DNA from: Terramyces sp. JEL0728
Lineage: Eukaryota > Chytridiomycota > Chytridiomycetes > Rhizophydiales > Terramycetaceae
NCBI GenBank assembly: GCA_027603945.1
Contig: JADIIU010000208.1
Span: 1-14,620, forward strand
Length of the DNA: 14,620 bases
Direction of reading: 5' to 3'
The position numbers and the translations under genes are program-made. The notes beneath the pieces were generated by a model. That model was given only the letters and a program-made list of their open reading frames with translations. It had not been told where the DNA came from and did no database searches. Shown piece after piece: positions 1-7,745 of this stretch (positions are counted from its first letter, which is position 1; each line of letters starts with the position of its first letter).

Positions 1-179
1 GCAAAGTATACGATCTGACAAAGTTCATGAAGGTCCATCCTGGAGGAAAGAAAGCCATTATTATTGTTGGTGGCCAGGATGCGACAGAAGATTTTGAGGC
101 TATCCACGGAGATGGACCGAAAGCATCCAAAGAAAAGTATTGCATTGGTGTAGTTATCGCAGACAAGGCAAATTTGTAA
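1..179 (+). CDS. Cytochrome b5-like heme-binding domain protein, 3' end (5' truncated by window)
   Basis: The frame opens at base 3 and runs 58 residues to the TAA at 177-179. The visible part is the C-terminal two thirds of a cytochrome b5 fold. It contains the HPGG heme-ligand motif (residues 12-15 of the visible part) and the second ligand His in FEAIHG (residue 35), preceded by the usual YDLTKF. Cytochrome b5 domains carry electrons to desaturases, hydroxylases and reductases. The protein ends right after the domain, with no tail anchor, so either it is soluble or the b5 domain is the C-terminal module of a larger protein whose start lies outside. A GTAAGT donor-like string overlaps the stop (176-181), so splicing to a downstream exon is possible but not supported by any convincing continuation. 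The family call is secure; the exact protein is not. Confidence 0.85.
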   Translation, partial: KVYDLTKFMKVHPGGKKAIIIVGGQDATEDFEAIHGDGPKASKEKYCIGVVIADKANL

Positions 180-315
180 GTTAATATATTTTGTTTTTTG
201 CAAGACTGAGATTAGTTAGCACCTTAATTTGCACATATTGGCAATCCAAATCTTGCATCATGCACATCTTGTTTCCGCAAGATCAGGTGGCTAGAACTTT
301 TGGTTTTTTGCAAGC

Positions 316-1202
316 ATGAAACTAACACCACAGCAGATCCAGGAATTAGACCAGAGTAATCAATTGGCTTATCCCTGTCTAATATCTGGTATTCTCATGG
401 TATTCGAAGCTGTGTTCTTTCTGTCTTATATTTGGATAGATTCTAAAAGGGAACATAAACGGATAAAGACCGGCTTTAATATCGCAATAACAGGTTCTCA
501 ATACTAATATAGGTTATATCAGCATAATTCAGGATTGCTACTGACAAATGCGGCAACTATTATTTCATTTGGGATCACTTCATTGCTACCAGACTACAAA
601 TTGTACATTTACATTTCGGATTCGTTTTGGCTGTGCTTGTACAAGGCGCTTTTCATCAGGTATATATTTTTAATCAAGTACTTGTTACTAACAAGGTTAC
701 TCTTACTTTAGATCATACGTGCTGTTTGAAGAAAAAGGATACCGGACAGCATTGGAAATACTGTTGGGAATATCATGCATTTTGATCCAGCTGCCTTGGA
801 TATTCAGATTATTGTTGCTGACCGATATGTCTATCGACGTGCTTGAATTATCAAAAGTCTCTGGGATAGTTGGAACAGCAACAGCTATTTTATGGGATGC
901 ATTCTTTATGTTTATGTTTTTACGATGGATTTGGACACGGTGTGATGGCGATAGCCGGCTTGATATTATTACAGTAATACGTTACTAATTAGCTTTGCGG
1001 ATTGTACGCGTGTGTGTTTTCAGTATCTGCTGTCCTTGTGTCAGCGATACCTCTGAGTCAAAAAGAGTATTTGTATTTCATTGGGTTGTGGATGTTGAAT
1101 GGGAGTAGTTTGTCCTTGGTAGTAATGAAGACCATGTTGGTACAAGAAGAAAAAATCAAGAGTGAACTGGAAAAGAACCGATATGTTGTTGCTGTAGAAT
1201 AA
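316..1202 (+). CDS. Seven-transmembrane protein (258 aa, four exons), unrecognised family
   Basis: Exons: 316-493, 533-659, 712-973 and 993-1202 (stop included); introns of 39, 52 and 19 nt. The joined frame gives 258 residues with seven hydrophobic segments at about 19-41, 54-78, 84-106, 114-138, 151-177, 188-210 and 215-238. Loops are short and the C-terminal tail (EEKIKSELEK) is charged and probably helical. The ATG at 316 has A at -3 and is the first in-frame Met before TM1. The 19-nt intron GTAATACGTTACTAATTAG is unambiguous because both flanking frames are open and join in phase. The topology is receptor-like, but I see no diagnostic GPCR motif and cannot name a family; a transporter or other 7-helix protein is possible. 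The hexamer AATAAA at 1198-1203 contains the TAA stop. The 39- and 52-nt introns may be composite (see findings). Confidence 0.75.
494..532 (+). other. 39-nt intron, apparently two abutting ultra-short introns (19 + 20 nt)
   Basis: The segment must be removed to keep the 7TM frame open (TAA at 505-507). It splits exactly into GTTCTCAATACTAATATAG (494-512) and GTTATATCAGCATAATTCAG (513-532), each with GT at its start, a TAAT-type branch candidate and a terminal AG. Whether it is excised once or in two steps cannot be told from sequence. Confidence 0.55.
660..711 (+). other. 52-nt intron containing overlapping 18- and 19-nt intron-like units
   Basis: Removal of 660-711 joins the exons ending CATCAG and beginning ATCATACGTG in frame. 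The first 19 nt (GTATATATTTTTAATCAAG, 660-678) match the local ultra-short intron consensus. An 18-nt unit, GTACTTGTTACTAACAAG (678-695), holds a perfect TACTAAC branch box. Removing the inner unit would leave a 34-nt GT...AG intron, a nested arrangement. This is the longest intron in the window. Confidence 0.5.
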
Positions 1203-1696
1203 AGCCTGTTTTGATTTGAATCTTGGCTGATTTACTTCAAACGTTATCTACTCTGACAAATTTTTGAGTTGGATCACCCAAGTGATATTTGTAGTAGAAT
1301 ATTATTAGTGGTTCTCATTTCTTTTGCTCAGGTGATCAACATAAGTAAGCGCGCTCAATTCCGATGAAACCCACGCAAAGCAAAATCCAACTAACGACTT
1401 TATCTGTAAATTCAAATTACAGGAAATACTTGCGTTCCGTTCCAGCAAAGTGGAAAAATTAATAGGTATCATATTGAGTAATGTACCACGTTTTAACTTG
1501 GAAAAATGGAAAACGAAATATCTAGAGGAACATTGCACACGTTCTGGCGGGTTTAGAGAAGCATCCACAAAGTTTAGTATTTGGCCTCTGGACAATATTT
1601 TGTCATTGCGGGTGGTTGGTCTTGTGATGTTTTTGTTGTCCTGTTGTTTTCAATATAAACCACCATTTTTTTACGCGTTGAACGTACAATTTTAAA
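1203..1696. other. Intergenic region between the 7TM gene and the Cys-rich gene
   Basis: 494 bp without a gene I can support. It must hold the 3' end of the 7TM gene and the promoter of the Cys-rich gene. An open stretch on the plus strand (about 1414-1695) has no ATG at its 5' end and no recognisable similarity. A minus-strand open stretch (1305-1595) overlaps it. I see no convincing TATA box near 1697; the sequence just before that ATG is AAAATG-like with A at -3. Confidence 0.5.
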
Positions 1697-4600
1697 ATGC
1701 GTGTCTCAACGGTCGCATTAAGTTGCATTACGACTACAGTCTTGGCCTCTGGCCTTACTCCAGTATCCGAATATTGGACTGACTTTCAAATTTCCCTTGG
1801 AAACAATAACGAAGGCTCTGTGGTGGTTTTCAAAATTGATTTCGACAAGCCAGTCTACCTTACCTCAACATCAAACCCTTCCAACTCTGTTCCTTTGACT
1901 AGCTACGGGTTGTCGGTCAATTCTACAACTGGGTTTCCTGTTGTAACAATGTTGGCACAAGGTACACACTACTAACGACTTAGGCGCGCTTTCGTTGACC
2001 TGTGAAGGCAACGGTGCTTCTGTCAATGTTCCAAACATGTTTCCTAATGGCCCAATGAATGGCCCACCTCCAAATTTCATGGTTGCTCCACCAACAGGAG
2101 ATCCTGGCAGCACCATTGTCAACAGTGTTATTGGTGGAGTTAGGGTTAACGAAACCTTCTTTCCGAATCGTCTGGGAATAGCCTTTGTTGTAGCTTCACC
2201 TAACGTGCAAAGTCTTATTGGACACAGCTGTGTTGTTACTGGATTGACTTCTGGTGCGTATAGGATTACCAGTGCCGATGGGACGCCATGGACTACGCCA
2301 TTAAATGTAACGTGGCATAAACCAAGGTGTGTGTATTCAGAAGTAACTGCTTTGATTGAAGCCGCTCAAGCTATCAGTGATCTTGGAAGCAACATTACCG
2401 TTATTGATCAAGTGAATAGCATCCAAAATATGGTGATTTTTGTTAATCCAGGTTATGGTGCTGAACACTCGCGAAGCATTTTATGGGTGTCAAAATATGG
2501 TTTATTCTTTTGCAACAATCGGCACGGTCAACTTTACTATTACCGGATCAACTGACTGTGTCTACCCTTACAATGATCCACGATGGCAGACAGATCCTTG
2601 TTGCAACCAAAAGTAAGTTTTATTAATATAGTGTAGCGAGAACCCAATGCTGTGCTCCAAAAAGTTCGACTGGGTATTCTCCTATCTTGACTGGTCTTAA
2701 CGCTGAAATTATTACGCATACTTGTTTGAATCCTGGTAAAATCAGTGCTTTGATGAGTGACTTTGCTCAAGTCCAAGCAAGGATTGCTCTACTGCCAAAT
2801 TTAGACCTGGAATCTCTTTGGAACACTTATTCTGGAGCCTTGAGTGATTGCCAAACGACTGTTTATCAAACGCAATGTACCCTTGATACTGATTGCGCGT
2901 ATTCTGGCCAATGCGGCTCCAATTCCATGTGTGTTTCTACTGACCGCTCGTTAATGTATCAATGTCTGTTTGATATAATGGTATCGACATTAATCTAATC
3001 TAGTCTGATGATCTTCGGACCGAATTACTGCACGAGGCTGGGCTACCAAAAACCGGGCATTTCAGCCAAGATGGTAGAAATTTCTACAATTTTATTAAAG
3101 GTTTAGGATTAGTCTATGACTGTGTTGGACCTACTGGTTGGAACTACCGTCGAGGCTACCAACAACAAGGAACCGATGATCAAGGAAACCCCAATTGGGT
3201 TTATGTTCCAGCCAATGAATATGGCTGTTTGATGGACAAACAATGCACATATGAGCCTTGGAATCGTCGAAATGAGAGCCAATGTCTACATGGCCAGCTT
3301 CCTGGATTTTGCGGTCAGACTGATGGTACTAATGCCCAACCGCTATCCAGATTCGCTCAGTGTCAAATTAGCATGCAAGATCTGCAGGATAGCGCCTGTG
3401 CTTCATATGGAGGTGTAACTGCTTTTGATAATAATTGCGTTCTGCCTTCTCGTAATACGTCATCTACCTGCTTGACAGGTCCAACTTGTCGCGCAAGCCA
3501 AGCAGGCTCTGCTTGGGGTTGTGGTGGAAACGTCTGTTACAACGCTACTGCAACTACTCCGCAAAACTGTACTTATTCGTACAAAATGTATTGGGACCAA
3601 GATCGCTCTGTCTGTGCTTATGGTGTCATGTATAACGAAACCTCTTGCACTGCTGCGGGATTAACTTTTCTCCCTGGTTTATTTTTCAACTACGGGTACT
3701 ATGATTCTCCTGCTAAGTGTCCAAATTCTACATGTTCCGATCAACAACAGACCACATTATACAGTGATCCAGCCAATTATCTTACAGTCGCAACGAATCA
3801 GGTAAATCCCCTTAATAGTAGACTTACTGCAACGATATCGGAACCTGCAATGTTCCATGTGCGAGATGTCAGTCATTTGGCGGATATGATTACGGTGTTT
3901 GTATTGATTCTAATTACACTTCACAGTCTAGTTGCAACTCTGCTGGCGGCCAATGGCAAAACAGCCAATCTACATCCTTGTGCCTGCTCACTTCTCTTAC
4001 CCAGGCAGCCTGTACCAATTCAACTCAAACTTGGAGCGTGAGTTTCTTTTTAATCTTAGGATTGCAACAACTTGGGACAATATGGCTGCTCAAATTCTCC
4101 ATTTTCTCAAGCTTTGAATTGCCACTGGAACTCAATGACCAATTGTATCCGCTCTGCGCAATGTATGGCATCCGGAACTTGCAACGACTATGAATATTCA
4201 ATGAATGGGCAAAACAGTGGTGTCTGTGTTTATCCTAACCCATCCCAAGGTTCCTGTCCGAATGGAGATCAAAACACTAGAAATGGAAACTGTATTTCCC
4301 ACAATATTAATTCACAAAATACTTGCGCCAGCTCCAATTATACTTGGACAACTAGAGCAACTAATGCAGCAGCCTGCGCTGCTTATGGGGGGTACTGCTT
4401 AGATCCAAGAGGCAGAATGTCTTTTGTGAACACAACCGCCTGCACTGCATGCGGCGGTAAATACTACGATTTCTACCAATGGCAAAATGTAGGTTCGTTA
4501 CTAAACATAGCCTCGATGGTCCCCAACCCAAATGAAGACGACCCAGTGGATTCCAGTTGAATATTCTTCAGAAAACCAGTATGTTCAAGTAGTAGATGAC

Positions 4601-5426
4601 TCTAAAGCACAACAATATTTCCAAAATGCAATTGGCAGGATGATTGCACGAATGTATATTAATCAATTGAATATTAAATTCCGAGCCTATGGATCAATCT
4701 ACGAAGCAGTTGCCTGTGACTGCATTGCAAATCTTACTACCTGTTTTGTTTATCCAGTGACTTCACCAATCGATTCTTGCTTGGCAGATCCAAGCTCAAA
4801 CTCTACTTGTTCTGGAATAACTATACCTCAAGGTCTTTTCAACACTTCCAATGCTGTAACTATCATTGTCAACTATGTCAGTAATTCTGCTTTTGTCAAC
4901 AGCGCACTTGGCTCTAACTATCCTTTGGCCAAACGAACGGACAGTTCTAACAATGTAGCTGTTATTACTGATATTGGTGGAGATTTGGTTGGTCAGCTGG
5001 TTGGAAACGGCCAGCAGTACACATTCTCTTCAATGCCAACCTCTGCTGTTCCAGTTTGTCTTAATATCGATCTGTCTATTTATCAAAACACTGGAACTTT
5101 TCCAGTTATGGACTTTGTTAATATGCAAGTATTTGTTTAATCGTAGGACTGGCAATGCTTTAGGCGTTCCTCTCAATATCTCTATTACCAACAATGGCGG
5201 CCAATATTGTGGAAATGTTCCACCTTTCCAGTCTGCAACTTTCTTTCCTATTTTGAGGATCGTGCGTATTTCTACAGATTCAACTGCTGTCCTATCTGCA
5301 ACCGGCTCTTCCTCTGCTACTATGGCTTCTACTATGTCAGCTCCTCCTTCCCAAACCAGTGGAGGCCAAACGCTTGGAAGCATGGCGTTGATATGCGTAT
5401 TGCTGGTAGTATTGCAGGCTATTTAA
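1697..5426 (+). CDS. Large secreted Cys-rich protein with C-terminal GPI-type tail (~1185 aa, nine exons)
   Basis: Exons: 1697-1961, 1984-2432, 2452-2612, 2632-2980, 3004-3801, 3822-4037, 4060-4488, 4511-5104 and 5130-5426; introns 22, 19, 19, 23, 20, 22, 22 and (provisionally) 25 nt. Residues 1-17 form a signal peptide ending in VLASG. Residues 18-290 are an N-glycosylated domain with few Cys. From about 285 to 890 the chain is very Cys-rich, with CC pairs (DPCCN, TQCC) and EGF/knottin-like spacing (DTDCAYSGQCGSNSMC), plus many N-X-S/T sequons. Residues 890-1090 hold a second low-Cys domain. The end is Ser/Thr/Ala-rich (SSSATMASTMSAPPS) followed by a hydrophobic tail (MALICVLLVVLQAI), typical of GPI anchoring. 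This suggests a cell-surface or wall protein. I recognise no catalytic domain or named family. The last exon junction is uncertain (see findings). AATAAA at 5425-5430 overlaps the stop. Confidence 0.82.
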
Positions 5427-5678
5427 TAAATTTGATTCCTTTTCCAATGATGCATTGGTTTTTTGGTTAGACTACACTTTTTTCAGACAAGTATATTCAA
5501 AATCACACAATTGATTATCATCAATTCCAAGACCGACGAATGTTGCGAGATGCTGGCACAGAATCTAAAGTACGTGAAGCTGAATAATATGCATATCTGG
5601 CCTTGTCTTTGAGCAAAGGATTAGATTGGTCAAACTGAGAGTATGACAAAGTCTACACAAAATTATAATCCTTATTTA
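5427..5678. other. Convergent intergenic region
   Basis: 252 bp between two convergent genes. I see no further gene or RNA. Both flanking genes have an AATAAA hexamer at their stop codon, so most of this stretch is probably outside mature transcripts. Confidence 0.5.
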
Positions 5679-5891
5679 TTACAGAAATAAAAATGGAATA
5701 AACCAAATATCAGCAACTGTACCGAGGGCAAAACTAATTGGAGTTGGGTAGTCAGGGACAGCGGTTGGACCACTAGCAGCAGCAGTTGTAGTAGAAGTTG
5801 CAGTAGGGGCTGGGATAGTAATTGGATTAAGGTTCGTTTGAGTTAATGCGGCAGCAAATATACTACAGACAGAGAGATGTATTAATTTCAT
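5679..5891 (-). CDS. Small secreted Thr/Ala/Pro-rich protein with C-terminal hydrophobic tail (70 aa)
   Basis: A single exon with its ATG at 5891-5889 encodes 70 residues. An N-terminal signal peptide (about residues 1-18, MKLIHLSVCSIFAAALTQ) is followed by a low-complexity Pro/Thr/Ala/Ser stretch (residues 22-50, with a TATSTTTAAAS run) likely to be O-glycosylated. A hydrophobic C-terminus ends in ADIWFIPFLFL. This is the layout of a small GPI-anchored mannoprotein, or of a signal-peptide protein with one membrane tail. No family is recognisable, as expected for such compositionally biased proteins. It converges on the large Cys-rich gene and diverges from the gap before the second 7TM gene. 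AATAAA (5680-5675 on the minus strand) overlaps the stop. The signal peptide plus matching tail make chance unlikely despite the short length. Confidence 0.6.
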   Translation of the reverse strand: MKLIHLSVCSIFAAALTQTNLNPITIPAPTATSTTTAAASGPTAVPDYPTPISFALGTVADIWFIPFLFL

Positions 5892-6589
5892 TAGGTAAAC
5901 AAACCACCACGGAATTATTTATCCATGCCATGCACCAGTGCTTTAATCGAGTATCTTTCACAAATTAAAGACCTGCCGAGTATTGTGAATTGCGTCAATT
6001 GTAATGCAAGCAAAAGATTAGCCTGAAAATAATGTTGCAGTATCTTGTGCCTCCACCACATTATCGAGAGAATTATTCAAGAAATATATCAATCGCCTGT
6101 TTATATAATGCAGTGCTCCCTACAGGACAAACAGTACAATTGGGTAACGAGTGTCCGTCATACTATAAATCTGCAACAGCATCATTAAATTTCCTTCAAA
6201 CGCCATATTTGTCTGTCCTATGATTGGCCATTCTACAAAAGCCATAGATAACCTTTGAGGAATTGATTTATGATCTGTTTTTTGATATACCAAAAACGGT
6301 ATTGGGCCCTCGAAATCTCATCAATCATTGATCACAATTTTTATCAGAAAGTGGGCAGTTGAATATCTCTTTGAACTTCTTTTTGCCATATCCTTTACAA
6401 TCGCGTCAAATTGCTTGACTTTGGAATTTCAGCAATTGATATACGGCAATCACAACGACAGAAATAGCAGACAAATCTATCAGCAGGAACATAACCAAGA
6501 CCTTGTTTCAGCAATTTGGACAATAAGAATGACGTCAAATCAGTGATCGCCAATTAAAAATCTTCACAGCTCTTTTTAAATATCCGACA
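5892..6589. other. Gene-poor 0.7-kb region with two small orphan ORFs
   Basis: Divergent promoter space for the small secreted protein (-) and the second 7TM gene (+). On the plus strand, 6032-6223 is an ATG-initiated 63-codon ORF (MLQYLVPPPHYRENYSRN at its start; later ACLYNAV and GNECPSYY) with no hydrophobic leader or known domain; it could be a remnant exon of a secreted Cys protein. On the minus strand, 6492-6406 is a short ORF whose start (MFLLIDLSAISVVVIAVYQ) looks like a membrane or signal anchor. Neither is secure. A consensus CRE (TGACGTCA) lies at 6530-6537. Confidence 0.35.
6530..6537 (+). promoter_or_regulatory. ATF/CREB-type palindrome TGACGTCA upstream of the second 7TM gene
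   Basis: A perfect 8-bp CRE palindrome starts 60 bp before the ATG at 6590. ATF/CREB bZIP factors bind this sequence in fungi and animals. Its position in a proximal promoter supports function, but a single 8-mer can also arise by chance. Confidence 0.3.
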
Positions 6590-7705
6590 ATGATCTATCA
6601 TGATCCACAGCAAGCCTTGTCAAACTATTTTGTGGTGATTATGTTAATCGTTGACTACCTTGGATTGTTTCTTTCTGTCTGTCTTACCATTGGGTTGGTG
6701 CGTGCTTACTTTCAAAAGACTTTTACTCCGATGCAGTACAGCTGCATATTTCAATTGCTGTACAGTCTTGGGTTTTGCTTGGTTTGCATTTTCTCGAAAC
6801 ACGATTTGCTCTACTACAACTGGTCCGCAGGATCACTGTACTTTGACCATTCGGATGTAAATGCCACCTTTTCCACTTGGATTCACCGTGCTAATGCTTC
6901 AATTGCGATTTTTTGTATGGTGCCCATCTACGTCGCTGGCATTTGTCAAATTGCTGCGTTAGACTCCCTATTGGTAGACAAGTCCTCGGTAATTCGTGAC
7001 ATGGTAAGAAAATATCCGACATTGTACTACTCGGTGGGCTTGATCCCTGGCGTAATCATGCTGACCATTTATTGGATAGAAATCCAGGTCAGAGGCATTC
7101 CAGCTCCCTACTCGGTAAACGGCGCGATGATTTCGTGTTACAATACTTCTTACATAGGTAAGCTGCACTAAGATAGTTATTATTGCCTATGTCCTTGGTA
7201 TCTTGACCACGCTTTATGGGCTTTACCTCTCGCTTAGAACTTACAAAAATTTAAAAGTAAATTTCAAAAGAATGATCGAGACGGCTCAAAAAAGTGGTGT
7301 TTCTGGCTACGTGGTTTTCCAAGTGCTGCAAATTGGTTACGCCATGCCTATTGTTGGGTTTGTCAAAGGGTTTGAATTGCTTATCTGGATCTTTCCATCC
7401 GTAATTAACGTGTACTATGGTATTCCACATTAATTCAGGGACATATGGATTGGTACTAAGTTCAATCACTCCACTGCTGGTCTTTGTTAGCAATGGGAGC
7501 CACAAGAATATTCATCCGCTCGTTCCAATCTTTGGTGGGTTTTTAGGTAAATTAAATTAATCCAGGTGTAATTTATGAAAAGTCCTCAAAGGAAGAAGCC
7601 TGGAATCCGTTCTACAGCAAAGGATCGACTGCTGAAAAAAGCTTGGTGAAAAATTCAACACTGAAAACACCGTCTACGGCCATCAGCGTTTCTGTGCAAG
7701 AATAA
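6590..7705 (+). CDS. Seven-transmembrane, GPCR-like protein (352 aa, four exons)
   Basis: Exons: 6590-7157, 7177-7419, 7439-7546 and 7566-7705; all three introns are exactly 19 nt (GTAAGCTGCACTAAGATAG, GTATTCCACATTAATTCAG, GTAAATTAAATTAATCCAG). The 352-residue product has seven hydrophobic segments at about 13-36, 48-69, 103-124, 142-163, 187-208, 232-258 and 265-288, and a hydrophilic ~60-residue C-terminal tail rich in Ser/Thr. Sequons NWS and NAT in the TM2-TM3 loop and NTS in the TM4-TM5 loop fit an N-out, GPCR-type topology in which those loops are extracellular. Basic clusters (RTYKNLKVNFKR) fall in the predicted cytoplasmic TM5-TM6 loop. I cannot assign a GPCR class or ligand. The gene converges on PUS10 with 40 bp between the stops. 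A CRE lies 60 bp upstream of the ATG. AATAAT, one base from AATAAA, overlaps the stop. Confidence 0.8.
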
Positions 7706-7745
7706 TTGCTGAATATAAATATTTTTCGTGCCATTTACTTGACAC

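Noticed and set aside
176..204. Possible intron starting GTAAGT at the cytochrome b5 stop
   Set aside because: Skipping the stop would add about 37 unremarkable codons with no b5-related or membrane-anchor character; the simple stop right after the domain is preferred.
1305..1595. 96-codon minus-strand open frame
   Set aside because: No signal peptide, domain or compositional sign of coding; it overlaps the equally unsupported plus-strand frame.
1450..1695. 81-codon plus-strand open frame before the Cys-rich gene
   Set aside because: It begins with GTG rather than ATG, ends directly at the next gene, and shows no recognisable domain; kept only as a note on the intergenic region.
5030..5383. 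117-codon minus-strand open frame antisense to the Cys-rich gene
   Set aside because: Mirror of the coding strand; no independent features.
5207..5470. Open frame continuing the Cys-rich gene past 5146 in the old frame
   Set aside because: Its composition (CYYGFYY, WKCSTF) looks like an out-of-frame shadow, while the other frame gives a coherent Ser/Thr stalk and GPI-type tail.
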